NCBI GenBank assembly: GCA_052034005.1
Contig: JBPOJB010000041.1
Span: forward strand, 1 to 60,347
Length of the DNA stretch: 60,347 bases
Origin: JAAYDI01 sp052034005
GTDB lineage: Bacteria > Planctomycetota > Planctomycetia > Pirellulales > Pirellulaceae
Reading direction: 5' to 3'
The notes under the pieces are model-generated. The model saw only the letters and a list, made by a program, of their open reading frames with translations. It had not been told where the DNA came from and did no database searches. Position 1 is the stretch's first letter; each line of letters opens with the position of its first letter. The translations under genes and the position numbers were made by a program. Of this stretch, positions 25,527 to 34,713 are shown in pieces.

Positions 25527-26933
25527 ATGGTTAACGCCCCCCCGCCCACGCCATCCGAACAGCAGCCCGCGCGGCGGCGCCGGTGGATTGCCGCTGCCGT
25601 GCTCGGCGCCGCGTTGGCGCTCCTGGGGCTCCGGCTCGCGCTGATCCAGGGCAGGCTGTGCCCGGTGCGCGTCGCGGGCGGATCCATGGCCGAGACACTC
25701 CTTGGGCCGCATTGGCCCGTCACCTGCCGCGAGTGCGGGATGCCGTTCCGGTGCGGCATCGAACACCCGCCGCCGGAGAACCGGGCGATTTGCCCGAACT
25801 GCGGCTGCCGCGACAATGTCGTGGACGCGACCCGGATCGCGCCCGGCCAACGAGTCCTGATCGATCGCTGGGCCAAGCTCCTCCACGGACTCCATGCCTG
25901 GCAGGCGGTGGCATTCCACGCGCCGCACGACGCGGACGAGCTGACCGTGAAGCGCATTGTGGCTGGCGGACCCGGCCGCGTCGAGATCCGCGACGGTGAC
26001 GTGTATCTCGACGGCCAGATCCAACAGAAAACGCTCGCGCAGCTGCGCGAAGTCCGCATCCTGGTGCATGATGACCGATACCGCTCGCCCCTGGCCAACC
26101 GCTGGCTGCCGGCGCAAGCCGACACCTGCTGGCAGCCCACCCGCACCGGCTACACGGCGCAGCCGGTCCCCGGCCACGGCGCGACCATCGACTGGCTCCA
26201 CTACACGCAGTGGCCCTGTTGGTATCACGGGTCGCCCGATGTCGGCCGCACCGACGACCTGCCGATCCTGGACCACGACCCGTACAATCAGAGCCTGACG
26301 CGCGGGAGCCTGCATTCCGTGCCCGACCTGATGCTGGCGTGCCAACTGCAGGTCAGCGGCGTCGGCCATTGCCTCGTGCGACTCACGGCGCGCCGGGATG
26401 TGTTCGAATGGGAGCTCAGCGCCGCAGGACGTGAATGCCGCCTGCACTGGAACGGCCGCTGCGTGGCGGAGGCTCCCCGGCCCGCGGGCTCACCACCCTG
26501 GACGGCGGAGATGGCCGTCTGGGATCACCGCGTGCTGGCCGCTTTGGACGGAACCACGATTTTCACGCTCGATTACGAGCCCACATCCGACAGCCCGGGC
26601 GCCGTCGATCCGCACCGCCTGTCGATCGGGACCGCCGGCGCACACGTGCAACTCGAGGCCCTCCGCGTCTACCGCGACATATACTACCTGGGACCCGGCA
26701 ATGTCACGCGCTGGCAGGCTCCGCAACCCATGCAGGTCGGCCAGTGGTTTATGCTGGGGGACAATGTGCCCGTGTCCGTCGACAGCCGGTTCTGGTCCGC
26801 CATCGACGGCCCGGCCATCCTGGGACCAGTTCGCAAGTTCGCGGGGGCGCGTGAGGATTTGGGCTATATACAACAAGTGCCCAGCGAATACAATTTCGAC
26901 CATGAGCAGACTGAAAACCCACGCATCTGGTAA
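25527..26933 (+). CDS. Signal peptidase I-like protein with zinc ribbon and inserted beta domain
   Basis: 468 residues. One membrane anchor (about 20-41) precedes the catalytic box GGSMAETL (Ser53). A zinc-ribbon-like insertion follows at once (C67/C70 and C89/C92), then the catalytic lysine in TVKRIVAGG (K142). From about 165 to 400 there is an inserted beta-rich region resembling a LamG/concanavalin fold (LEALRVYRDIYYLG near its end), and the SPase C-box is MLGDNVPVSVDSRFW. Ordinary signal peptidases are about half this length. Both catalytic residues are kept, so it may cleave signal peptides. It overlaps the next, homologous gene by 32 bp. Confidence 0.75.
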   Translation: MVNAPPPTPSEQQPARRRRWIAAAVLGAALALLGLRLALIQGRLCPVRVAGGSMAETLLGPHWPVTCRECGMPFRCGIEHPPPENRAICPNCGCRDNVVDATRIAPGQRVLIDRWAKLLHGLHAWQAVAFHAPHDADELTVKRIVAGGPGRVEIRDGDVYLDGQIQQKTLAQLREVRILVHDDRYRSPLANRWLPAQADTCWQPTRTGYTAQPVPGHGATIDWLHYTQWPCWYHGSPDVGRTDDLPILDHDPYNQSLTRGSLHSVPDLMLACQLQVSGVGHCLVRLTARRDVFEWELSAAGRECRLHWNGRCVAEAPRPAGSPPWTAEMAVWDHRVLAALDGTTIFTLDYEPTSDSPGAVDPHRLSIGTAGAHVQLEALRVYRDIYYLGPGNVTRWQAPQPMQVGQWFMLGDNVPVSVDSRFWSAIDGPAILGPVRKFAGAREDLGYIQQVPSEYNFDHEQTENPRIW

Positions 26934-28737
26934 GCGCGAACCATGCCCGGCCGGCCGCAGGACGAAGGCCTCGAAGGCCGCGCGTGAGCCGAGCCATGCG
27001 CCGCGTGAGACGATCGAGTCGATCGCGCTGGCCGTGATACTCGCGTTCCTGTTCCGCGCGTTTGTGGCCGAGGCCTTCGTCATTCCGACCGGATCCATGG
27101 CACCGACGCTGCGCGGCCAGCACAAGGACGTGCAATGCCCGGAATGCGGCTACTGGTATCAGGCGGGTGCTAGCAGCGAGTTGGATGAAGAGACGTACGA
27201 CCAGCGCGAGCGCCAGCCGCCCCGGACCGTCGTCGCCACCATGTGTCCGCTGTGCCGTTACCAGATGGCTTTGGATTTGGAGGGGAACGCCAACCACGCG
27301 TCGTTCTCGGGCGATCGGATTCTGGTGAGCAAGTTCGCCTACGACTTCGCGCCGCCGGAACGGTGGGATGTGATCGTGTTCAAATTCCCCTTCAACGCCA
27401 AGCAGAACTACATCAAGCGTCTGGTGGGGCTGCCCAACGAGACGATTCGGCTGTGGCACGGCGACGTGTTCGTCCGGCAGCCGGGCGACGTGGAGTTCGT
27501 GATCGCGCGCAAGCCGGACCACAAATTGCTGGCGATGTTGCAGCTGGTGGACGATACGAAGTACGTCGCCAGGCACTTGGCGGAGCTGGGCTGGCCGGCG
27601 CGTTGGCAAGGTTGGGCGGAGGGCGGCTCGAGCGTCGCCGACCTGTGGTCGACGGGCGATCAAGGACACACCTACGAAACGCCGGGTCTGGCTGGGCAAG
27701 ACCTCTGGTTGCGATACCGCCACGTGCTGCCCACCGCGAACGACTGGGCGCTGATCGAGAGCGGCCGCCAGCCGCCGATGGTGGCGGACCGCCCGAGCGA
27801 GTTGATCACGGACTTCTACGCCTACAACGCGTTTACGACGATCAGCAGCACCATCATGAAGGGCTACCGTGCGGGGAAGGCGCCGGAGTCCGAGGTGCGC
27901 AAAGACCTGCGGCTCGGCAGCGGCTCGCTCGACCCGGCGGGCACCTACGGGTTGCACTGGGTCAGCGACCTGGCGCTGGAGGGCGACGTGGAGGTGCTGG
28001 GCGATCACGGCGAGTTGCTGTTGTTGCTCGTCAAGGGCGGCGTCCACTACACCTGTCGCATCGACGTGGCGTCCGGTCGGGCGGTTCTGTCGATCGACGG
28101 CGGCCGGGGCGCGTTCGTGGGCAGTGACGGCCTGCACGTGACGAGCCCGGCAGGGCTCACCAAGCTGCAGGGGCGGGGCACATACCGCATCCGGTACACG
28201 AACGTCGACGCTGAGATCCGGTTGTGGGTGAACGAGCAGCGCGTGGCATTCGACGGCGCCACGACCTACGTGCCCTACCCGGATCTGCGTCCGGTCACGT
28301 CGGACGACGATCCTGGCGATCTCGCGCCGGTGGGAGTCGGCACGCGCGACGTCGCGCTGCACATCCAGCGCCTGCGGGTGCTCCGCGACGTGTACTACGT
28401 GGCCACCGACGGCAGCCTGGCGCACGAGTACCTGGGGCAGGGGACGCAGGAGATCCGGAGGGTGCTGCAAAGCCCCGGATCGTGGCCCACGACCAAGCTG
28501 TTCGACAGCCAGGCTGCCTTCGAGATCACGATGGAGTCGGGGCGGCTGTTCCCGTTGGGCGACAACAGCCCGCAGAGTTACGACGCTCGGATGTGGACCG
28601 ACCATCAGCACGTCGCGCAGCATTACGTGCCGTACGATTTGCTGATCGGCAAAGCGCTGTTGATCTACTGGCCACACCCCTGGTATCGCCCGATCCCCTA
28701 TTTGCCCAATTTCAAACGCATGCAGCTGATCCACTGA
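26902..28737 (+). CDS. Signal peptidase I with zinc ribbon and inserted beta domain
   Basis: 611 residues, homologous to the preceding gene and overlapping its 3' end. A membrane helix (about 38-60) leads into IPTGSMAPTL (Ser65). A zinc ribbon follows (C79/C82 and C115/C118), then FSGDRILVSKFAYDF and the catalytic NYIKRLVGLPNE (K172). A large insertion (about 200-540) includes a beta-sandwich-like part with LRVLRDVYYVA. The protein ends with the C-box PLGDNSPQSYDARMW and a final hydrophobic stretch. This copy has the more canonical SPase I motifs and is probably the main signal peptidase. The start depends on the only ATG compatible with the N-terminal helix. Confidence 0.8.
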   Translation: MSRLKTHASGKREPCPAGRRTKASKAAREPSHAPRETIESIALAVILAFLFRAFVAEAFVIPTGSMAPTLRGQHKDVQCPECGYWYQAGASSELDEETYDQRERQPPRTVVATMCPLCRYQMALDLEGNANHASFSGDRILVSKFAYDFAPPERWDVIVFKFPFNAKQNYIKRLVGLPNETIRLWHGDVFVRQPGDVEFVIARKPDHKLLAMLQLVDDTKYVARHLAELGWPARWQGWAEGGSSVADLWSTGDQGHTYETPGLAGQDLWLRYRHVLPTANDWALIESGRQPPMVADRPSELITDFYAYNAFTTISSTIMKGYRAGKAPESEVRKDLRLGSGSLDPAGTYGLHWVSDLALEGDVEVLGDHGELLLLLVKGGVHYTCRIDVASGRAVLSIDGGRGAFVGSDGLHVTSPAGLTKLQGRGTYRIRYTNVDAEIRLWVNEQRVAFDGATTYVPYPDLRPVTSDDDPGDLAPVGVGTRDVALHIQRLRVLRDVYYVATDGSLAHEYLGQGTQEIRRVLQSPGSWPTTKLFDSQAAFEITMESGRLFPLGDNSPQSYDARMWTDHQHVAQHYVPYDLLIGKALLIYWPHPWYRPIPYLPNFKRMQLIH

Positions 28738-28774
28738 TTGCCGGCGGACCAGCCGGTCACGGAGGACGACCTCG

Positions 28775-29566
28775 ATGAACGTGTTGGAAGCGGCCGGATT
28801 GGTCAAGGTGTTCGGACGTCGCCGCGTGGTGGATGGCGTCCATCTGCATGTGGCCCAGCGCGAGATTGTCGGGCTGCTCGGCGCCAACGGGGCCGGCAAG
28901 ACGACCACCTTCCGCATGATCTGCGGCATGCTCGAACCGGACGCCGGCTCGGTCCACCTGATGGGCATCGACGCCACGTCCTGGCCCATGTACCGCCGCG
29001 CGCGGGACGGCCGGATGGGCTACCTGGCGCAGGAGAAGAGCATCTTTGGCAAGCTGACGACCGAGCAGAACCTGCTCTGCATGCTCGAACTGCTCGGCAT
29101 CCACGGCAGGGCGCGCCGGCAGCGATGCGACGAGCTGCTCAAGCAGTTCAACATCGAGCATGTGCGCAAGAACCGGGCCGCCAAGCTCTCGGGCGGCGAG
29201 CAGCGGCGCCTGGAGATCGCGCGCTGCCTGATCTCGGAACCGGAGATCATCATGCTGGACGAACCGTTCGCCGGCATCGATCCGAAGACCGTGCAGAGCA
29301 TTCAGGCCATCATTTGTGACCTGCAGCAGCAGGGGATTTCGATCCTGATCACCGACCACGCGGCGCGCGAAATCCTGCAGATCGTGGACCGCTGCTACGT
29401 CATCCACGACGGCAAGGTGCTCTACGACGGGGTTCCCGACGAGGTGAAGCAGCACGAGCAAGTGCGACGCCTCTACCTGGGCGACATCGACGGCCCGGCG
29501 GCCGGCCCGCCCGCTCCGCACATGCTGGTGCCACGTGCCGTACATGAGCGCCGTCGCCGCGAATGA
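28775..29566 (+). CDS. lptB: ABC transporter ATP-binding protein, LptB-like
   Basis: 263 residues. ATG 28775 follows GGAGGAC. Walker A is GANGAGKTT (about 35-43), the Q-loop is YLAQEKSIFGKLTTEQN (typical of LptB), the signature is LSGGEQRRLEIAR, Walker B is IIMLDEPFAGIDP, and the H-loop lies in LITDHAAREIL. LptB drives extraction of lipopolysaccharide from the inner membrane with LptFG/LptC, none of which is in this window. About 20 extra C-terminal residues are rich in Pro/Arg. It sits 37 bp after the signal peptidase gene. Confidence 0.8.
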   Translation: MNVLEAAGLVKVFGRRRVVDGVHLHVAQREIVGLLGANGAGKTTTFRMICGMLEPDAGSVHLMGIDATSWPMYRRARDGRMGYLAQEKSIFGKLTTEQNLLCMLELLGIHGRARRQRCDELLKQFNIEHVRKNRAAKLSGGEQRRLEIARCLISEPEIIMLDEPFAGIDPKTVQSIQAIICDLQQQGISILITDHAAREILQIVDRCYVIHDGKVLYDGVPDEVKQHEQVRRLYLGDIDGPAAGPPAPHMLVPRAVHERRRRE

Positions 29567-29822
29567 CGAGAGTACGCGTCCCGGGCGGCCGTCCCGGGCG
29601 AGGCGTATGGAGCAGGGCGCCGATGGCTGGCCGTTCCAGTCATCGGGCTCGGCACCTGGGGCGAACGTGGACCGGACGCAGCCTCGATCGGGATCCGGTT
29701 CATTGGCCGACGCCCGTCGGCGGCGCCAGGGCCCCTTGACCAGCCGCGGCCTATCCATTCACTTGTGTTGATCGTGCCGCAGCGCGGCACGCGCCCCTGA
29801 TGATTCTTACACGAGGCCCCCG

Positions 29823-31055
29823 ATGAGCACGCCGTACTTCCAGGACCTGTTCGCCGACCGGATCGGTGGTTCCCGGTACGGGATGGGCACCGAGATCTAC
29901 AAGTTTGAACGGATCAAGCGGGCCAAGCGCCAGGTGCTGGCCGATTTCCCCGATCGGCCGCTGCTGGATTTCGGCATCGGCGAGAACGACGCGATGGCGC
30001 CGCCGAATGTGCGTCGGCAGATGGCCGAGGAAATCAACCGGCCGGAGAATCGCGGCTACGCGGACAATGGAATCCTGGAATTCAAGCAGGCGGCAGCGCG
30101 GTTCATGCACCGCCAATTCGGCGTCACGCTGGATCCGGTCTCGGAAGTGAATCACTGCATCGGCTCCAAGTCCGCCTTGGCCATGTTGCCGGCCTGCTTC
30201 ATCAATCCGGGCGACATCACGCTCATGACCGTGCCGGGGTATCCGATCGCCGGCACGCACACGCGTTACTACGGCGGAACCGTCTACCATCTGCCGCTGC
30301 TGCCCGAGAACGATTTCCTGCCGGACCTGGCGGCCGTTCCAGGCGATGTCCGCAGCAAGTCCAAGCTGCTGGTGTTGAACTACCCCAACAGTCCGACCGG
30401 CAAGGTGGCCACGCGCGCGTTCTACGAGCGCGTGATCGATTTCGCATTGGAGAACCGGCTTGTCGTAGTCCAGGACGCGGCGCATATCCTGTTGACCTTT
30501 GAAGGCCCGCCCTTGAGCTTCCTGTCGGTGCCCCGCGCCAAAGAGGTGGGTGTCGAAGTCCACTCGCTGTCCAAGGGGTTCGACATGATCGGCTGGCGCA
30601 TCGGCTGGGTCTGCGGCCATCCGAAGATCGTCCAAGCGTTTGCCGACCTGAAGGACAACTGCGACTCCGGGCAGTTCATCGCCATTCAGAAGGCGGCCGT
30701 GACGGCACTGGACGACCCCGCGATCCCGCCGCGGACGAACGCCCGGTATCGGCGTCGGCTCGAGAAGCTGGTCAGCACCTTGCGGCGTTGCGGGTTCGAC
30801 TGCCGGATGCCGGGCGGCAGCTATTTCCTCTACACGCGCGCGCCGCGCGGCGTGCAGGGTGGGCCGGCCTTCGCGACCGCCGAGGACGCGAGCCAGTATC
30901 TGATCCGGGAGTTGTCCATGGTCACGGTCCCCTGGCATGAGGCGGGCGAGTATCTGCGTTTCTCCGTGACCTACCCGGCGGAGGACGAGGCCGCCGAAGA
31001 TGCGCTGATGCAGGCCACCGAACAGCGCTTGGCGCGCATCCAACTGCTGTTCTGA
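29823..31055 (+). CDS. dapL: LL-diaminopimelate aminotransferase-like protein
   Basis: 410 residues, class I/II PLP aminotransferase. The N-terminus (LFADRIGGSRYGMGTEIYKF) and the glycine-rich stretch FGIGENDAMAPPNV fit the DapL type found in Planctomycetota. NYPNSPTGK, the DAAH aspartate region and the PLP-lysine box SLSKGFDMIGWRIGW are present. DapL converts tetrahydrodipicolinate directly to LL-diaminopimelate, for lysine and peptidoglycan synthesis. The lysine box differs slightly from the plant/chlamydial form, so a related aminotransferase activity cannot be excluded. No other lysine-pathway gene is nearby. Confidence 0.75.
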   Translation: MSTPYFQDLFADRIGGSRYGMGTEIYKFERIKRAKRQVLADFPDRPLLDFGIGENDAMAPPNVRRQMAEEINRPENRGYADNGILEFKQAAARFMHRQFGVTLDPVSEVNHCIGSKSALAMLPACFINPGDITLMTVPGYPIAGTHTRYYGGTVYHLPLLPENDFLPDLAAVPGDVRSKSKLLVLNYPNSPTGKVATRAFYERVIDFALENRLVVVQDAAHILLTFEGPPLSFLSVPRAKEVGVEVHSLSKGFDMIGWRIGWVCGHPKIVQAFADLKDNCDSGQFIAIQKAAVTALDDPAIPPRTNARYRRRLEKLVSTLRRCGFDCRMPGGSYFLYTRAPRGVQGGPAFATAEDASQYLIRELSMVTVPWHEAGEYLRFSVTYPAEDEAAEDALMQATEQRLARIQLLF

Positions 31056-31116
31056 CACCGCCCGGGCATTGCTGCCTGCGGCGGACTCCGCGCGCGGGAC
31101 CGCCGTCGGCATGCCG

Positions 31117-32772
31117 CTACTGTTTGGGCGTCGGGGGTGGCGGAAGGCCGCCCGGCATGCCGCCCCCCAGGCCGGGCTCATCCTCTTCGTCCGATTGTGC
31201 CAGCACCTGCAGCTTGAAGTTCTTGGGGAACTCCTCATCCAGCTGATCGAGCACGAGTTTGTAGCGGAAGATGACCTCTTTCAAGTCTTCCGCCATGTCG
31301 TCGTTGATCAACTCCGGATACTCCTCGAAGATCTTCGCCCACTCGTCCCATGCCTTCTCATAATGCACTTTGGCGGTGTCCGGCATGGCCTTGGCGCCGT
31401 CTTCATCGCCCAACCGCATGTAGCGACGCGCGTCGGCCGTGGTCGGGGTGGATTCGACCTTGCAGCGGGTCTTCCAGTAATCATAGTTGACGATCTCGGC
31501 ATAGGTCGCCGTATGGTCGCCGATGTCCGCCGACTCCGCGGCGCGCCGGGCCAGGTTCAGCGCGCGGGAGCGCAGCTCCTTGGGCATCGCCTCGGCGACT
31601 TCCATGTCGCTGACGGTCATCTTGCGGAACGCCCGTGCGTACGAGGCCATCTCTTCTTCGCTCATCTCGGCCGTGCGCTTCTTGGCGTCGAAGATCGCCC
31701 GCTCTTCCGGACTCAACTCGGTGTGCCGCTGTTCGCGGATCTTCTCGCGCAGGCCCGGCGAGAGCTGTTCGAGCTGGTCGCGCAGCGCGATCGTCTCCTT
31801 GCGCAAGTCGCTCACGTTGTTGAGCCGGACGGAGTGGCCGAAGGTGGTGGGGATGTCCATCGACCCGAAGGCCTCCCACTCCTCGCCGGCGCGCCGCCAG
31901 GCCTGGCGCGTCCGCTCGCCGGGAATGATCTCCGCCGTAATGGCGTCTGCGAACGCGATCAACGCCATGGAGGGGTCGGAATAGAAAATGACCGGGCTGC
32001 GCCGCTTGTCCGTGTAGCCTTCCTGGTTGACATCCAGCCGCATCCAGGTGGTCGGCACGCCTTTGTCCACGACCGCCTCCGACTGCTTGTACCACAGGTA
32101 GGCGACCAGCCAGTTGTCCGGGCCTTCCGGGCCGCGCGCGTTGTCGATCGTGACGTAGTCCATGAGCTGTTCGTGGAAGTCCTTGTCCTTCCGGAACATC
32201 TCCCGGAACTGCACATGTTCATCGGACCGGCCGATCTTGTGGCCGGTGAACCAGCCGAGGCTCCAGAACAGGCGCGGGTTGCGGTGATTGTATTTGGTCC
32301 CTTCGAGCAGGAACTCCAGGCCCTTCTTGACCCAATGGTAGCGCGAGCGGTAGTCGTCGAACTCGGCCGACACGTTATACGACAGGTTGTGGGCCTGGTA
32401 CTCCCAGACGCTGATGTAGTTCGGCTGCAACTTGGCGATCTGATTGAGCGTCGCGGACAGCTTGTCCCAGCTCTCCGTCATCTTGTAGTTGTCGGCTCGC
32501 GTCCACAGCAGGTTCGTGGCGACGCCCCGCAGTCCGAGAGTCGCCAGTTTCATCGTCTCGCTGGCCGGGTCGATCTCGCCCAACTCCGCCTGGGACAGGC
32601 CGTAGTCGGAGCGCAGCAGGGCCAGCTTCCCGCCCGTCGTGGCGGCTTGCCCGGCCTCCGTCTCCGCCCGCGAACTCGTCGCCGGCTGGCCCAGGAAGAA
32701 CAGCGGAAACAGGAGCACGACGATCGCACAGCCGTAGATGATCTTCCGGACAAAAGAGGCATTCTGACTCAT
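31117..32772 (-). CDS. Large membrane-anchored protein of an ABC transporter operon
   Basis: 551 residues from ATG 32772, which overlaps the permease stop (ATGA). A single N-terminal membrane helix (about 8-27) is followed by a long, mostly helical soluble region with no cysteine pair or metal motif. Aromatic-rich segments such as LQPNYISVWEYQAHNL and LFWSLGWFTGHKIG resemble TPR-type helices, and the C-terminus is Gly/Pro-rich. Proteins like this follow the ATPase/permease pair in other planctomycete genomes (from memory), but their role is unknown. It is probably an accessory or substrate-handling subunit on the outer face of the membrane. Confidence 0.65.
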   Translation of the reverse strand: MSQNASFVRKIIYGCAIVVLLFPLFFLGQPATSSRAETEAGQAATTGGKLALLRSDYGLSQAELGEIDPASETMKLATLGLRGVATNLLWTRADNYKMTESWDKLSATLNQIAKLQPNYISVWEYQAHNLSYNVSAEFDDYRSRYHWVKKGLEFLLEGTKYNHRNPRLFWSLGWFTGHKIGRSDEHVQFREMFRKDKDFHEQLMDYVTIDNARGPEGPDNWLVAYLWYKQSEAVVDKGVPTTWMRLDVNQEGYTDKRRSPVIFYSDPSMALIAFADAITAEIIPGERTRQAWRRAGEEWEAFGSMDIPTTFGHSVRLNNVSDLRKETIALRDQLEQLSPGLREKIREQRHTELSPEERAIFDAKKRTAEMSEEEMASYARAFRKMTVSDMEVAEAMPKELRSRALNLARRAAESADIGDHTATYAEIVNYDYWKTRCKVESTPTTADARRYMRLGDEDGAKAMPDTAKVHYEKAWDEWAKIFEEYPELINDDMAEDLKEVIFRYKLVLDQLDEEFPKNFKLQVLAQSDEEDEPGLGGGMPGGLPPPPTPKQ

Positions 32773-34616
32773 GCGGCAATTTCCCGCGTTCTCATGAAAA
32801 AGTAGCCGACAATCGCGATGGCGGTGACGTATACGAACGTCGTCAGGCACTGGCGCGCCAGCAATTGGTCATAGAAATTGAAATTGTACGCGACGTAATC
32901 GGAGGCCCGGCCCAGCCCGCGGAAGTCGGGCAAGACGGCGGCCAGCGAGTTGATCACCCAGAGGAAGACGTTGTCGATGAACTTGACGATCCGGACCCCC
33001 ACCTCGCCGGTCCCGAACTCCAGCGGCTGGACCAGGTTGTCCTGGTTCAGCAGCCGGATCAACGCCTCCACCGGACCGCCGCCATACGCCTTGCCCGTCA
33101 ACAGGTCGGTCACGAACCAGCCGAAGAAGCCCAGCACGATGGTGAACACGGTCCCGAGAATCGCCACCGGCGTGCTGAGAAACGTGCTGAAGGTGACCGC
33201 CAGGCAGATCACAATGACCGCCTGGAGCCAGATGGTGATGTAGGCCTTGGCGAAGTTCCACGCGAACGGCGCGTTGGGCGCTTCAATGTACAAGTCCGCC
33301 TGCGCCATGCCGAAATACTGCACCGGGTCGTCACACCGCACGATGATCTCCAGCTCACCGTTGTTGACCAGGTCCCGGAACAGGTCGATCTCGCGCCGCG
33401 CCGATCCATCCGGGCTCTCCGTGCGCAACGTGCGCGGGATGCTCAGCCGCTGCAACGAGTACTCCTCGGATTCGAACCCGATCGGTTCGCACTGGATCGG
33501 GTTCCGCGGGTCGGTGTTCTTGAGGATGATGATCCCGTGCACGCGCGTGACGATGTCACCCTTGTAGGTGCGGAACACGCTCAAGGTCAGCGCCAGCGGC
33601 AGATCCTCCGGGTAGTCCTTCTCCGACACCCCTTGGAACGTCCAGATCGCGGAGGCCAGCGTCCGCCCTTCGATGAAGCTGCGGTAATCCCACTCCTTCC
33701 CGACGCTGATGCCCTTGGCCGACGGGTTGCCCTCGTTGTCGAGGAACCGCAGCTTGCCATAGATCGGCACGCGGGCCACCAGCGCGCCTTGCGGTGGGCC
33801 GATCCGGTACGCCGACGGGTCGGAAGGGTCGCCGCCCGCGACCCTCGTCACCTCGTGATCATGCCCCATGACCTTGTCGGTTCGCCCTCGGCCTTCGGCG
33901 TCCACCCGCCACGTATGCCGGTGGTGCGAGTTCATCGTGGTCGAGCCCTCCCAGCCCGGCGAGGGCTTGCCCTTCTCGGTCGGCTCGATTGCCGCCACGC
34001 TCTCGGGCCGGATGCCATGCTGATGCTGCATGCCGCGCAACACCGAGACATAGCTGATCACGCCCATGACGGCCAGCAGCACGGTCACCACCGAGACGAA
34101 CCCGAGGATCCGGCCCAGCACCAGCTCGGTGGCGCGCACCGGCTTCGTGACGATCGTGTAGATCGTCTTGCTCTTGATGTCCGCCGGGATGCTCGCCGTC
34201 GCCAGGAACAGCGCCAGCGTGGTGGACAGGATCATGGTCGAGAAGAGCACGAAACTCAGATACAGGTGCGCCGGATCGTCGCTCTTGACGTCCAGGAACC
34301 AGCCGGCGAAGAGCAGGACCAGCACGAAGATCACGAAGGCGACGATCACGCGGCGCCGAATGGCCTCCTTGACGGTCAGCAGCCCGATCGCCAGGATCCG
34401 ACGCGGCGAGGTCGCCGGCAGGTCCTTGCCGATCGCCGCCGCCAACACGGTCGCCACCGCGTAGAAACCCTCCACCGGACCGCGCCGCACCGCAGAGATC
34501 AGATAGCAGATGAAGATGGCCAGGAAGGTCAGCACGGGCACGGCGATCACCAAGAACTTGAGCGCCGGCCCAAACCAATCGGCAAAGGAGAGAAACTCGT
34601 CCGGTCGGATTTCCAT
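32769..34616 (-). CDS. ABC transporter permease with large inserted domain
   Basis: 615 residues from ATG 34616. Membrane segments occur at about 18-45, 85-110, 120-150 and 175-205. The KSKTIYTIVTKPVRATELVLGR stretch is characteristic of ABC-2 permeases of the NatB/GldF type. A soluble, beta-rich insertion of about 230 residues follows (about 205-440). Further helices run to the end (about 450-610) in a region rich in Phe/Val. It lies 97 bp downstream of the ATPase gene and overlaps the next gene, so the three should form one exporter-like complex. The substrate is unknown. Confidence 0.75.
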   Translation of the reverse strand: MEIRPDEFLSFADWFGPALKFLVIAVPVLTFLAIFICYLISAVRRGPVEGFYAVATVLAAAIGKDLPATSPRRILAIGLLTVKEAIRRRVIVAFVIFVLVLLFAGWFLDVKSDDPAHLYLSFVLFSTMILSTTLALFLATASIPADIKSKTIYTIVTKPVRATELVLGRILGFVSVVTVLLAVMGVISYVSVLRGMQHQHGIRPESVAAIEPTEKGKPSPGWEGSTTMNSHHRHTWRVDAEGRGRTDKVMGHDHEVTRVAGGDPSDPSAYRIGPPQGALVARVPIYGKLRFLDNEGNPSAKGISVGKEWDYRSFIEGRTLASAIWTFQGVSEKDYPEDLPLALTLSVFRTYKGDIVTRVHGIIILKNTDPRNPIQCEPIGFESEEYSLQRLSIPRTLRTESPDGSARREIDLFRDLVNNGELEIIVRCDDPVQYFGMAQADLYIEAPNAPFAWNFAKAYITIWLQAVIVICLAVTFSTFLSTPVAILGTVFTIVLGFFGWFVTDLLTGKAYGGGPVEALIRLLNQDNLVQPLEFGTGEVGVRIVKFIDNVFLWVINSLAAVLPDFRGLGRASDYVAYNFNFYDQLLARQCLTTFVYVTAIAIVGYFFMRTREIAA

Positions 34617-34713
34617 AGCGGTGCAACGATGCCTTTGTGTGCTGCGTGGATGGTAATGCCATGAACATACGCGAACCGCCAGCCCTGCGGCTCCGCGCGG
34701 CGCGGCAGACAGG

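Noticed and set aside
29773..29791. CGTGCCGC-AGC-GCGGCACG hairpin before dapL
   Set aside because: The 8-bp stem is good but has no T-tract after it and no recognisable riboswitch features, so I do not call a terminator or regulator.
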